Part shown: positions 25,358-34,442 of the stretch, piece by piece | How positions within the stretch are numbered: position 1 is the first letter of the stretch | Layout of the letters: the number at the start of each line of letters is the position of its first letter | From: an uncultured Lachnospiraceae bacterium | Lineage (GTDB): Bacteria > Bacillota > Clostridia > Lachnospirales > Lachnospiraceae | Reading direction: 5' to 3' | Length of the DNA: 64,000 nucleotides | Assembly (NCBI GenBank): GCA_910583615.1 | Contig: CAJTXP010000008.1 | Coordinates: forward strand, 1 to 64,000 | Made by a program: the position numbers and the translations under genes | Notes under the pieces: model-generated | Told to the model about the DNA's origin: nothing | The model's database searches: none | What the model saw: the letters and a program-made list of their open reading frames with translations, nothing else

Positions 25358-26265
25358 CTCCCGCCACCTCCCACCAGATTGATGTAATAGCTCTCCAGGC
25401 TTTCCTCCCGCTCCGTCACAGACAAAAGTTCGCAGTCCTCCTGATGGAGGGCGAGTACCAGCTTTGTAATATTTACTTCTGCATAGATATCCGCTTCCTG
25501 ATCCGACCGGATCTCATACTCTATCTGCATGGTTTCCAGCACACGGGCAAGAACTTTCGTGTCTGTCACCTTCACCCGGGCACATTTCCGGCAGGCCGCC
25601 TCCAGCTCTTCTGCGCTTACTTCCTTAACCATGCGGCCTTTGTCGATGAATCCATAATGCGTCGCCAGCCTGGACAGTTCATCCAGAATATGACTGGACA
25701 AAAGCACCGTGATCTGCCGTTCCCGGTTCAGCTTTAAGATCAGTTCCCGGATTTCCACGATCCCCTGCGGGTCCAGCCCGTTGGCCGGCTCGTCCAGCAT
25801 CAGGAAGTCCGGATCTCCTGCCAGAGCAATGGCGATTCCAAGCCTCTGGCGCATCCCGAGCGAAAAGTGTTTCACCTTCTTTTTTCCGGTGTCCGAAAGT
25901 CCCACCAGCTCCAGAAGCTCCCCGATTCCTTCAAAAGACGGCAGCCCCAGAATCCGGTACTGCTCTTTCAGATTGTCTTCCGCCGTCATCTCCTGATAGA
26001 CGGACGGCGTCTCCACCACCGCTCCCATTCTTCTCCGAACCTTTGAGATCTCTTTTGCAGTATGAGGCACCCCATATAAAGCGTACTCCCCGGATGTGGG
26101 GCTCTGCAGACCGCCAAGCAGCCGGATCAGCGTTGTCTTTCCCGCGCCGTTCTTTCCCACAATACCGTAGACTGCCCCCTGGGGGATGTGCATGGACAGT
26201 CCCTTTAATGCCTGAAAACCCCTGTATCGTTTGCTCAGAGCATTGGCTGTTACCGCATATTCCAT
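25354..26265 (-). CDS. ABC transporter ATP-binding protein
   Basis: 303 residues. Walker A GKNGAGKTTLIRL (near 38), signature FSLGMRQRLGIA (near 134), Walker B FLMLDEPANGLDP (near 152) and the switch histidine in LLSSHIL. The C-terminal 80 residues form the extension typical of BcrA/LanF-type ATPases. It pairs with the overlapping permease. Start ATG 26265 has AAGGAGTG upstream. A promoter and four GGTTAAG direct repeats lie just upstream, so it is probably controlled by the adjacent response regulator. Confidence 0.93.
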   Translation of the reverse strand: MEYAVTANALSKRYRGFQALKGLSMHIPQGAVYGIVGKNGAGKTTLIRLLGGLQSPTSGEYALYGVPHTAKEISKVRRRMGAVVETPSVYQEMTAEDNLKEQYRILGLPSFEGIGELLELVGLSDTGKKKVKHFSLGMRQRLGIAIALAGDPDFLMLDEPANGLDPQGIVEIRELILKLNRERQITVLLSSHILDELSRLATHYGFIDKGRMVKEVSAEELEAACRKCARVKVTDTKVLARVLETMQIEYEIRSDQEADIYAEVNITKLVLALHQEDCELLSVTEREESLESYYINLVGGGGR

Positions 26266-26356
26266 AATCCTTTCACTCCTTCCTGCGCCGCTTCTGCATG
26301 CAGACTGCGAAGCTTAAGTACTCTCTCCGCCCTCTGCCGGAAGCGGCGCTTCAATT

Positions 26357-26422
26357 CTTATACAGACTCTATCAGAGAAAGGTTAAGGATCCGGTTAAGA
26401 ACATGGTTAAGATATGGTTAAG
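26357..26422 (-). promoter_or_regulatory. Response-regulator operator (four direct repeats) and promoter
   Basis: GGTTAAG (plus strand) begins at 26381, 26393, 26405 and 26416, a period of 11-12 bp, i.e. one helical turn, as expected for tandem OmpR-family dimers. The repeats end where the -35 of a promoter should be: TATAAG lies at 26362-26357 on the minus strand, and the 17-base spacing puts the -35 at 26385-26380. The last repeat overlaps the stop codon of the regulator gene. The layout suggests activation of the ABC-kinase genes by the upstream regulator. Confidence 0.7.
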
Positions 26423-27083
26423 ACTCCCGCATCTTAAAGCCAATCCCCCATACAGCTTCGATGTAATCCTTTCCCGTGACCCCTTTCAGTTTTCGGCGCA
26501 GATTGCTTATATGCACTTTCAGAGAATTTTCCATGCAGTCCGGAGTATCCTCGCAGATTCGGTCCAGAAGCACGGATTTTGTGACCACCTGGGAAGGATT
26601 CTGCATCAAAAGCTTCAAAATGGCATATTCCGTCCGGGTCAGCCTTACCGGCTGTCCGGCTGCCTGTACCAGATGAGACTGCACATCCATTGTAATCTCT
26701 TCATATTCCAGTACGGAGGAATTTCCTCTGACAGCGGTATTCCGAAGCTGCACCGTGATCCGGGCCAGCAGTTCCCTCATATCGAACGGTTTTGTGACGT
26801 AGTCCGCTGCTCCTCCAAGAAGCAGCGCTGCTTTATCCTCCGCTCCTGCTTTCGCACTTATGACGATGACCGGAATCCCGGAGATTTCAGGAAGCACCTC
26901 TTCTCCGCCAAGCCCTGGCAGCATCAGATCCAGAAGTACCAGGTCCGGCTTCCGGCCCGCCAGCACAAGAAGCGCTTCCGTGCCGGAATAGGCGCGGGAT
27001 ACCTGATAACCTGCCTTTCCCAGCGTCTCCTCCAGCATATTGCCAATATGAATGTCGTCATCTATAATCAGTATTCGTTTCAT
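26418..27083 (-). CDS. OmpR-family response regulator
   Basis: 221 residues. Receiver domain with acidic cluster DDD at 8-10, phospho-accepting Asp 52 (LVLLDLMLPG), and VISAK containing the conserved lysine. The C-terminal winged helix (about 130-221) has LTRTEYAILKLLMQNPSQVV and DRICEDTPDCMENSLKVHIS with RRKLKG and YIEAVWGIGFKM. It is the first gene of a two-component/ABC module. The GGTTAAG repeats at its own 3' end are its likely target. Confidence 0.94.
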   Translation of the reverse strand: MKRILIIDDDIHIGNMLEETLGKAGYQVSRAYSGTEALLVLAGRKPDLVLLDLMLPGLGGEEVLPEISGIPVIVISAKAGAEDKAALLLGGAADYVTKPFDMRELLARITVQLRNTAVRGNSSVLEYEEITMDVQSHLVQAAGQPVRLTRTEYAILKLLMQNPSQVVTKSVLLDRICEDTPDCMENSLKVHISNLRRKLKGVTGKDYIEAVWGIGFKMRES

Positions 27084-27142
27084 CTGGTATAAGCTCCTCT
27101 CCGTATCCCATTATAAACCGCTGAAGTCCAAAAAGAAAGTTA

Positions 27143-27352
27143 CTTTTCACGGGGGGGGGGTGGGGATCTGCGCCCTGGGTCTCTGTGCTCTGCGCTCGTA
27201 TGGAGTGTATCGGACACCAAAGTCGTTTTGTCCGTCCCATTCGGACAGGTCTGTTCGTCTGTGACGGACAAAACGGCTTTGCTGTCCGCTCCAGTCCACA
27301 CAGCGCTGCAGAGCACAGAGACCCAGGACGCAGACCCCCACTCCGTGAAAAG
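27143..27352. repeat. Palindromic element, copy 2
   Basis: A 210-bp palindrome between the divergent response regulator and the AAA/nuclease gene. The outermost CTTTTCAC pairs with GTGAAAAG. The next arms pair (CTGGGTCTCTGTGCTCTGC with GCAGAGCACAGAGACCCAG). Then comes the conserved core shared with copies 1 and 3, an inner GGACA...CGTTTTGTCCGTC stem with G-T pairs, and an apical CGGACAGGTCTG hairpin. A run of ten or more G sits in the left arm, opposite CCCCC in the right. Confidence 0.8.
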
Positions 27353-27394
27353 CAACCAAGAAAGAAGTGTGCTGAATTTACGGCGAGATCCGCC

Positions 27395-27423
27395 TTGTGG
27401 GGCTGAAGATATCATGATAAAAT
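27395..27423 (+). promoter_or_regulatory. Predicted promoter of the AAA/nuclease gene
   Basis: TTGTGG (27395-27400), 17 bases, TAAAAT (27418-27423) with TG one base before the -10 (extended -10). The start codon at 27464 lies 40 bases downstream. Confidence 0.6.
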
Positions 27424-27463
27424 ACACGCATAAGGAAAAAAGTATGCAGGAAAGAGGTATCAT

Positions 27464-29035
27464 ATGGGACTCTATGTAAATCCGGGAAACGCTGCGTTCA
27501 GAAGAGTATTGAATTCCGAACTATATGTGGATAAAACAGATCTGATCACTGTTACGAACAGCAAAGTAGATACGATGAACTGTTATATGTGCGTCAGCCG
27601 TCCCCGCCGTTTTGGAAAATCCATGGCGGCTGATATGCTTGTGGCATACTACAGTAGAGGATGCGATTCCCGCGCTTTGTTTGCCGGGAAAAAAATGGAA
27701 GCAGGAGAATCTGCTTTGGTACACCTGAATCAGCATAATGTCATTCGTCTGGATATACAGCAGTTTTTGTTTCAGGAATCTCATCTTGACATTTTTATCG
27801 ATAAGATTCAGGAAGCCGTTATCCGGGAACTTTTACTGGAGTTTGGCGACTGTTTTGAGGTCGATGAGTATGGCCTTCCGGGCGTTCTGAAACAACTTTA
27901 TGGCGCAAAAGGAGAACGCTTTATTTTTATTATTGACGAGTGGGACTGCGTATTTCGGCTGGCAAAGCAGCGTAAAGATATACAAAAAAAATATCTGGAC
28001 TTTCTGCGCGGTCTTTTTAAAGGAAATGAATCTGCGGATCTGGTATATATGACCGGAATTCTTCCGATAAAAAAATACGGAGATCATTCTGCAATTAATA
28101 TTTTTGATGAATATTCCATGATCGAACCCAGGAATCTGGGAAAATATTTCGGTTTTACAGAAGAGGAAGTGGAAGAGCAATGCAGAAAATATCATGCAGA
28201 TTATGCAGAAATGAAAAAATGGTATGACGGATATCAGCTGAATGACCTTTTGATCTATAATCCCAAATCGGTTGTCGATGCATTGAAATGGAAGGATTTT
28301 CAAAGCTACTGGGCCGGTACGGAAACCTATGAAGCCCTGAAAGTTTATATTGATCTGAATTTTGAAGGGTTAAAAGAAGCGATTATTCAGATGCTGGGGA
28401 ATGGCCGCTGCAGGATTGATCCGTCTACCTTTCAAAATGACATGACTACTTTTCAGACAAAGGATGATATCCTCACGTTACTGGTCCATCTGGGTTATCT
28501 GACCTATGATGCGGCAGACAGAAGCGTTTTTATTCCGAATCAGGAGATTATACAGGAATTCATGCGGGCTGTAAAAGTCGGCGGCTGGGATGGAGTAATG
28601 GACTCTATAAACCTTTCGGAAGAGCTGCTTCAAAATACATGGCAGCTTAATGGAATGGCTGTGGCAGAGGGCATTGCTTCCATTCACAATGAAACTGCTT
28701 CCATCCTGAAATATAAGGATGAAAATTCACTTGCATGTACCGTTCTCATGGCCTACTACAGCGCAAAGGCTTATTATGCGAATCCCATCATGGAATTACC
28801 AACAGGAAAAGGATTTGCAGATGTCGTTTACCTGCCGAAACGGAACGTGGAAAAACCGGCTCTTCTGATCGAACTGAAGTGGAAAGAGTCTGCGGAAGGT
28901 GCGATCCGGCAGATCAAAGAAAAGCAGTATGCATCCTGGATTGAGAGCTACACGGGAGAGATCCTTCTGGTGGGAATCAATTATGATCGGAAGAAGGGAC
29001 ATACCTGTATCATTGAAAAACATGAAAAAAGGTAA
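27464..29035 (+). CDS. AAA-ATPase-like / PD-(D/E)XK nuclease-like protein (DUF1703 type)
   Basis: 523 residues. The N-terminal half is the AAA-ATPase-like family common in Lachnospiraceae and Bacteroides: YVDKTDLI, the P-loop variant SRPRRFGKSM (about 45-54), FIFIIDEWDCVF as Walker B (about 151-160), and TGILPIKKYG. The C-terminal 110 residues form the associated PD-(D/E)XK-like domain: GFADVVYLPKR, then ALLIELKWK (the D...ExK pattern), then AIRQIKEKQYA. The family is often multicopy and suspected of mobility; its biochemical role is unsettled. Start ATG 27464 has AGAGG upstream. Confidence 0.88.
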   Translation: MGLYVNPGNAAFRRVLNSELYVDKTDLITVTNSKVDTMNCYMCVSRPRRFGKSMAADMLVAYYSRGCDSRALFAGKKMEAGESALVHLNQHNVIRLDIQQFLFQESHLDIFIDKIQEAVIRELLLEFGDCFEVDEYGLPGVLKQLYGAKGERFIFIIDEWDCVFRLAKQRKDIQKKYLDFLRGLFKGNESADLVYMTGILPIKKYGDHSAINIFDEYSMIEPRNLGKYFGFTEEEVEEQCRKYHADYAEMKKWYDGYQLNDLLIYNPKSVVDALKWKDFQSYWAGTETYEALKVYIDLNFEGLKEAIIQMLGNGRCRIDPSTFQNDMTTFQTKDDILTLLVHLGYLTYDAADRSVFIPNQEIIQEFMRAVKVGGWDGVMDSINLSEELLQNTWQLNGMAVAEGIASIHNETASILKYKDENSLACTVLMAYYSAKAYYANPIMELPTGKGFADVVYLPKRNVEKPALLIELKWKESAEGAIRQIKEKQYASWIESYTGEILLVGINYDRKKGHTCIIEKHEKR

Positions 29036-29107
29036 ACACGGTCTGGAGACTTTGACGATATGTAGAAATCGGAAAAAGCAGGAAACTCTACAGACTGCTG
29101 AGTTCCA

Positions 29108-29148
29108 GAAAGAGGCTTTCCGCATCCCGGAAAGCCTCTTTCTTTTTT
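29108..29148. terminator. Bidirectional intrinsic terminator
   Basis: GAAAGAGGCTTTCCG pairs with CGGAAAGCCTCTTTC across a 5-base loop, followed by TTTTTT on the plus strand; the minus strand has only a short T stretch. It separates the convergent AAA/nuclease gene and the last gene of the 30-kb surface locus. Confidence 0.85.
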
Positions 29149-29178
29149 ATTGCTCTTTATTCAAATGCCTGTCATTCT

Positions 29179-32100
29179 CTACGGATTCGTCCGTTTCCGG
29201 AAATGAAATCTCCATACGGTCAGACCGCACAGAAGACCTGCCGCCAGTACTGCCCAGAGAACGATCCGGCTGTTGTCGCCGGTACTGGGAACGCCTTCTT
29301 CCAGACTGGTAATCTCCGCGGAATTTTCCCGGCTTTCCGAAGATCGGCGCGAATTTTTCGACGGTCTTTCCGGGTCTCTCAAAGGTTTCCTCGGATCGTC
29401 CGGCGGCGTCTCCGGGTCGTCCGGCGGATTTTCCGGATCGTCCGGCGGCGTCTCCGGGTCGTCCGGCGGATTTTCCGGTTCTTCCGGCGGCGTCTCCGGA
29501 TCCTCCGGAGCTTCCCGAACATATCGCAGAATGATCACGTCATCGCCCTGCTCTGTAGAGGCCGCCCACTGCTGATTGGGATTGCAGCTGTAATCATCAT
29601 CGTCTGATTTCATACCATAACCCGCATCCATATAGGTATATGTATTCCCTTCGTACGTCAGCTTCCAGTCGTCCTCTTTTGCAGTATGGGTAGTTCCCAG
29701 AAGATCGGTTAAAACTTCCGGTTTCGTATTCCCTTCAAAGTCGTAGACAAAACCGTCATTGCGGCTGCGGTCCAGCGTGCCGATGAATGCGTCGGAAACG
29801 TCCTCGTCGGCCCCGCCGTTCTCTGAATCCTCATCCGGCACTTCATCGGAATCTTCATTTAAAAGCCCGATCGCTCTTCCGAACACAGGGACATCCGCCT
29901 CAATGGTCTGATTCCCGTCCGGTTTCCGGGTATAGTATTCATGGACAATATTATAATTTCCCTCTTTACTCAACTCCCGGTAGTACCGCAGAATGATAAT
30001 CTGATTTCCTTCTTCGGTACCCTCTACCGATGTCCAGGCATTGTTCGGCCGATAGACCATGCCGTTGCCGGCAAATTCATTCTCACTGTCTGCCGCGCCG
30101 GTGTTCTCCAATACGCCGTACTGGGGCCGTCCGTCCCAGGTGTAGGTGTAGGACCTGTCTGCATCCGCAGGCTGGAAATCATACACTTTATCGACCCTGC
30201 GTCCGTTGTACTTGACGCCCAGCTCGCCATTCTGAGGCAGAACTCCGCTGATGCCCTCCCAGTGGTCGCCATTCTCGTCCCGAAGATAGTACACATGGAT
30301 AACATTATACTTTCCTTCCGGCTGTCTGTCACGGAAATAACGCAGGATGATAATCTGGCTGGCATCTTCCGTAACAGCTATATGATCCTTTTCGGAAACC
30401 GGAGCATAGTTGAGCGTTCCGTCGCCCGAATCAAGCCCCATGCCTTTGTCAATAATTCCCATATCGTCATAACTTGCTTCTGACCGAAGCTTCGGAACTT
30501 CCACGCTCTCGCTGCTGAAAACTTCTTCCTCCGAATCCGAAAATTCCACCTCTTCCTTGTTATCCGCGTCTGCGGTGTCCTCAGCTGATGTCTCCGGCTC
30601 TCCGGAACCCTCACTGCTACCTGCATTTTCCGTGCCCTCTGATGGTGTATCGGACTCGTCAGGCTCTTCTCCGGCGTCGGTATCCGATGCGTCTGATGGT
30701 GTTCCGGACTCGCCGGGCGTTTCGTTGCCGTCGGCATCTTCCATATCCTCTGACGGCGTTTCGGACTCGTCAGGCTCTTCGCCGGCGTCAATATCTGATG
30801 CGTCTTCTGTCGGTGTCCCTGACTCGCCGGGCGTTTCGCTGCCGTCGGCATCTTCCGTATCCTCTGGCGGCGTTTCGAACTCGTCAGGCGCTTCGCCGGC
30901 GTCGGCATCCGATACGTCTTCCGACGGTGTTCCGGACTCGCCAGGCGCTTCTCCGGCGTCGGCATCTTTCGTATCCTCTGTCGGTGTTCCGGACTCGCCG
31001 GGCTCTTCTCCGGCGTCGGCGTCCGATGCGTCCCCTGCCAGTGTTTCAGACTCGCCGCTGTCAGCAGCATCCGTAACATCTTCGCTGAGAGGCTCCGGTT
31101 CTCCGCTGTCACCAGCATCTGATGCACCGTCCTCCGGTGCTTCGGGCTCTCCCGCCTCTCCGCTGTCACCGGCATCCGATGTGCCGTCCTCCGGTGCTTC
31201 GGGTTCTCCCGGTTCTCCGCTGTCACCGGCATCCGATGCGCTGTCTCCGGAAGGCGTTTCTGTTCCGCTGACGGATGCTTCGTTCTCTTCGCCGATGACC
31301 TCCGTCTGGAATTCATCCTCCTGGTCCGCCTGGGCTGATCTTGTCTTTGTCAAGGGATCTACCCAGCCGTACGCCTCGCTGAAATGCTCGTAACTGTTTT
31401 CGTTATATTTGGGCTCCATAATGAGGTCCAGAGCCTGATAAGTCTCGTCTTCCTCACGGCCCATTCTGGTAGTGATCTGACTGTTTCCCTCATGTGTATA
31501 GGTGTAGTTGCCGTCGCCGTCTGTATCTCTGACATAATATTCGTGGACATAGCGGTACGCATAAGCGCCCCGGCTGAACGAGTTGGTAAAAGTTACCGTA
31601 CCGGTAGACCCTGACGCCGTACCGTAGATCGCTCCGCTGTCCGAGTAGTACAGATCATACACTCCGAGCGAATCGTTCTGCGGCTGTATTTTGTAAGCGC
31701 CTTCTCCCGGCAGCGGCACCGTCGCGCTCTCTCCGGCTTTGATCTTTACGTTTTTGTAAAAATTGCCGGGGCCTGACACGCTGAAGGTATAGGTTCGATT
31801 ATCAGACGAGCCATCCGGATGAACGCCGAGGGCGGGCTTGCTGATGGTAACATCGCGTCTGCCTCCCACCTGAACCTTGATCTCCTTACCAGCTTCCGTC
31901 GTGCCGAAAGGATGCCCTGCAATCTTCATGGAAAAGCCTACAGACGTATTCCCCTCAATCGTTTCATCAACCGTGTAGGAGCCCCCGGCCGGAAGCATCA
32001 GCTCCATACCCGTTCCAGGAAGCAGCTTTACGGACGTATCATCCCGGTCCGTCGCATTCGGAATCAGAACATCATTTTTGTCCTTCGCCGCAACCAGATT

Positions 32101-33663
32101 GCCGTTCATATCCCGGATCGTGTAATAGTAAGCGATCTGGTCCGCGCCGTCCGCACTGGGATCATTCAGCGCAGGCGCCTCGATCCTGAGCCATCTGCGT
32201 TCATCTACCGTTATGGACTCCGATACTCCGGCCTTGTTGAACGTCTTTTCCGTTTCTTTTTCGTCGTATTCGATCCAGCTCACGCCGATCGTTTTCGCCG
32301 TAGAGCTCTTCAGGCCGGTGACGGTAAAATACAGTTGTTTACAATCGTTTATCTTTATTTGGGGCGCACTCGTTATGGTAACCGTCAGATTTCCCGTAAA
32401 ACCGCTGCTCCTGTTGTGTGTTCTGATGTTTGTGATCTTTGTTCCATCGTCAGAGGCAACTCCGTAGCGGAAAGTAGTGTAAGAAGTACTGGCATTCAAC
32501 TTGTTCCCGCTGCTGTTATAAAGCGGCCCAAAGCTCACCATCTTGATATAATCCACATCAAATTTCGAATCATTCAGATCTATGTATTTCCAGCTGTTTG
32601 CCGTTCCGGAGGTCAGCGCGCTGCTTTTTGCCGTCCGGGTTCTCTCCTCCGTCTGAGGCATCGTCATCCTGGACGCCACGCTGGCGTCAATCGTGAACTC
32701 CGTCACGGTATAGCCGCCTTTGGGAAGATTATCCATGGTATAGGATTCCCCGGAAGCTATGGGCACGGTACGCAGTTTATATTCCGAATCGTCTCCTTCT
32801 TCTGTCTCGGTCCGGTCCACCCTGTAATAGTGTATTGCACCGTCTCCTCTGGTTCCGCCTGCAGTCAGGGTCAGGATCCCGGGCGTCCCGTTGATGTAAA
32901 AACGGCCTTCGTCTCCTGCGGCCACAGCCTCCGTTCTCTCTCCCATCTGAAGCTGATAACCGTCCGGAGCCGCAATCTGCTCGATGGTGTACACCGCGGC
33001 GCAGAGGTGCGTAAGCTTCTTCTCCGCCTCGCCCGCCTTGAGGGAAATGATCTCATCCACCTGCCTGTAGTTGCTGGAGGTTCCATGCTCATCATGCGGC
33101 CGGTTGGTGATCCGGTACCAGAGTATCTCATCCCCTGCGTCCGCAGGGCGCTGAAGGGTAAGTATGGAATTGTTCCGGAGCCGCACCTCATGTTTCCTGC
33201 TGCTGACCAGCACTCTGGTATCGGGAGAAGAACCCGCCATGTTATAGTGGTTTCCCTTTTTATCCGTGATATCGATATTGTCCGTAAGCTCGGTCACCAT
33301 AACATCAAAGGGCCCGTTGGAACGGTACACTTCCGATTCCCAGATCTTCTCGCCGTTTTCTCCTTCCCGGGGAAGGGTAAAGGTGATGTCTACCGGCACC
33401 GTTTTGTCGCCGTCTCTTCTCGTCCCGGTGATCTTGAAGGTGTAGGTCTGGTCTTTCGCCTGTTCTTTCACCTCTTCCGGCAGCTGTTCTCCTTTGTAAT
33501 CCGGCTGTTCAAAATCGAATAATTTTGCTATGACAAGGCTGTAGCTGTTGTCGCTCCGCTCTTCCGCCGCTGCGGTAAAGGTCAAAGTATACGCCGCCAG
33601 CGCCGTCATCATCAGGAGGATGCAGGCTCCAAACATCCGGCTTATTTTACTCTTGACATTCAT
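29179..33663 (-). CDS. Large wall-anchored adhesin with acidic repeats (VPSTGDN)
   Basis: 1494 residues. Signal peptide at 1-32. The N-terminal 700 residues hold Cna-B/SpaA-like and other beta modules (GTRRDGDKTVPVDITFTLP, AAVYTIEQIAAPDGYQLQMG, LPKGGYTVTEFTID). Around 800-1035 is a highly acidic Glu/Asp/Ser/Thr/Pro/Gly repeat region built from about 20-residue units. At about 680-1390 there are three YNIVHEYY-type modules. A PPDDPE-type proline spacer follows, then sorting signal VPSTGDN near 1458, a membrane helix and an RKRTNP tail. The motif differs from the LPxTG of the proximal pilins, so the class B sortase at 43887 may anchor it. Last gene of the locus. Confidence 0.85.
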   Translation of the reverse strand: MNVKSKISRMFGACILLMMTALAAYTLTFTAAAEERSDNSYSLVIAKLFDFEQPDYKGEQLPEEVKEQAKDQTYTFKITGTRRDGDKTVPVDITFTLPREGENGEKIWESEVYRSNGPFDVMVTELTDNIDITDKKGNHYNMAGSSPDTRVLVSSRKHEVRLRNNSILTLQRPADAGDEILWYRITNRPHDEHGTSSNYRQVDEIISLKAGEAEKKLTHLCAAVYTIEQIAAPDGYQLQMGERTEAVAAGDEGRFYINGTPGILTLTAGGTRGDGAIHYYRVDRTETEEGDDSEYKLRTVPIASGESYTMDNLPKGGYTVTEFTIDASVASRMTMPQTEERTRTAKSSALTSGTANSWKYIDLNDSKFDVDYIKMVSFGPLYNSSGNKLNASTSYTTFRYGVASDDGTKITNIRTHNRSSGFTGNLTVTITSAPQIKINDCKQLYFTVTGLKSSTAKTIGVSWIEYDEKETEKTFNKAGVSESITVDERRWLRIEAPALNDPSADGADQIAYYYTIRDMNGNLVAAKDKNDVLIPNATDRDDTSVKLLPGTGMELMLPAGGSYTVDETIEGNTSVGFSMKIAGHPFGTTEAGKEIKVQVGGRRDVTISKPALGVHPDGSSDNRTYTFSVSGPGNFYKNVKIKAGESATVPLPGEGAYKIQPQNDSLGVYDLYYSDSGAIYGTASGSTGTVTFTNSFSRGAYAYRYVHEYYVRDTDGDGNYTYTHEGNSQITTRMGREEDETYQALDLIMEPKYNENSYEHFSEAYGWVDPLTKTRSAQADQEDEFQTEVIGEENEASVSGTETPSGDSASDAGDSGEPGEPEAPEDGTSDAGDSGEAGEPEAPEDGASDAGDSGEPEPLSEDVTDAADSGESETLAGDASDADAGEEPGESGTPTEDTKDADAGEAPGESGTPSEDVSDADAGEAPDEFETPPEDTEDADGSETPGESGTPTEDASDIDAGEEPDESETPSEDMEDADGNETPGESGTPSDASDTDAGEEPDESDTPSEGTENAGSSEGSGEPETSAEDTADADNKEEVEFSDSEEEVFSSESVEVPKLRSEASYDDMGIIDKGMGLDSGDGTLNYAPVSEKDHIAVTEDASQIIILRYFRDRQPEGKYNVIHVYYLRDENGDHWEGISGVLPQNGELGVKYNGRRVDKVYDFQPADADRSYTYTWDGRPQYGVLENTGAADSENEFAGNGMVYRPNNAWTSVEGTEEGNQIIILRYYRELSKEGNYNIVHEYYTRKPDGNQTIEADVPVFGRAIGLLNEDSDEVPDEDSENGGADEDVSDAFIGTLDRSRNDGFVYDFEGNTKPEVLTDLLGTTHTAKEDDWKLTYEGNTYTYMDAGYGMKSDDDDYSCNPNQQWAASTEQGDDVIILRYVREAPEDPETPPEEPENPPDDPETPPDDPENPPDDPETPPDDPRKPLRDPERPSKNSRRSSESRENSAEITSLEEGVPSTGDNSRIVLWAVLAAGLLCGLTVWRFHFRKRTNP
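29390..29510. repeat. Proline-rich coding repeats
   Basis: Near-perfect tandem repeats of about 21 bp encode alternating PENPPDD/PETPPDD units in the wall-spanning stalk of the adhesin. Copy number is likely to vary by slippage. Confidence 0.75.
30557..31250. repeat. Acidic coding repeats in adhesin
   Basis: Tandem, degenerate units of roughly 60 bp encode blocks such as DAGEEPDESETPSEDMEDAD. The strand opposite is open over the same stretch only because of this biased composition. A flexible, negatively charged stalk is inferred. Confidence 0.75.
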
Positions 33664-33756
33664 CGCATATCTGCTCCCTTCTTCAAAAGATGTTGCGGCG
33701 TCTCCTGCAAAGACGCCCCATGCAGTCTATGTAAAACGCTTTTCATGCGTAATCCG

Positions 33757-34431
33757 TCAATCCCCGGTCAGACGCCGGGTCACTTCCGCCGCGATCTCGT
33801 CCATGCGGCTCTTAAGGTAGGGACCGGGACACTCCGTTTTGCTGTAGAACATACTGTGCAGCGTGAGGCTGCCCGTCTCGTCCCCGGTATACCGAAGCTC
33901 CTCTATCCCGTTGCGCCGGCAGACGTCCGCACACAGGTCGATGAGCCGCTCATAGGCAGCGTCGCTCACATGCCACTCTCCGCCGATCTCGTCGTTGGCC
34001 ACCTCGATCGTCACCGCCTGACTGTCATTTTCCGGGCTTCTGGAACTCCACGACTGATCCGATTCCTCCACATAGAGCCCGACCCTGCCCTGGCTGTCTA
34101 TGGCGTAATTGGCGGAAGCGCGGCGGTCCTGCTGTGCAAAGGATTCTCCCAGCCCCTCCAGCGTCAGGTCGCCAGCCATATGATGGATCGTTATTTTACG
34201 GATGACGTCTCCCCTGGGAAAATCCGCATTGGGAGAGAGATAGACATACTCGGTAAGGGGACTGTTGCGCCCGATCACCTCCGCCCTTTCCGTATCCGTC
34301 AGCGTCCGTCCAACCGTATCCGGCATCCGGGACCGGAATAAAAAACACAGAAGCAGCACCGCTCCCGCGGCGGCGCAGAAGCCGGCCAGCAGAAGCCATA
34401 TGCAGCGAAACTCATTCTTCTCCTTCTTCAT
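33757..34431 (-). CDS. N-acetylmuramoyl-L-alanine amidase (Amidase_2), membrane-anchored
   Basis: 224 residues. An N-terminal membrane helix (about 10-32) is followed by an amidase_2/PGRP-type zinc domain: KITIHHMAG (first His ligand), ASANYAIDSQGRVGLYVEE (Tyr region), SWSSRSPENDSQAVTIEVAN, LTLHSMFYSKTECPGPYL (second His and the Cys/Asp-type ligand). It cleaves the bond between MurNAc and the stem peptide. Placed between two wall-anchored adhesin genes, it may open peptidoglycan for appendage assembly; that is inference. GGAGG lies 7 bases upstream of the ATG. Confidence 0.85.
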   Translation of the reverse strand: MKKEKNEFRCIWLLLAGFCAAAGAVLLLCFLFRSRMPDTVGRTLTDTERAEVIGRNSPLTEYVYLSPNADFPRGDVIRKITIHHMAGDLTLEGLGESFAQQDRRASANYAIDSQGRVGLYVEESDQSWSSRSPENDSQAVTIEVANDEIGGEWHVSDAAYERLIDLCADVCRRNGIEELRYTGDETGSLTLHSMFYSKTECPGPYLKSRMDEIAAEVTRRLTGD

Positions 34432-34442
34432 CCTGCGTCCTC

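Noticed and set aside
30557..31393. Plus-strand Ser/Pro/Ala-rich frame opposite the acidic adhesin repeats
   Set aside because: Antisense mirror of the Asp/Glu/Ser/Pro repeats; composition follows from the other strand and no start signal is present.
31819..33522. Plus-strand 567-codon frame opposite the adhesin N-terminus
   Set aside because: The adhesin strand has a signal peptide, domains and sorting signal; the opposite frame has no recognisable domain.
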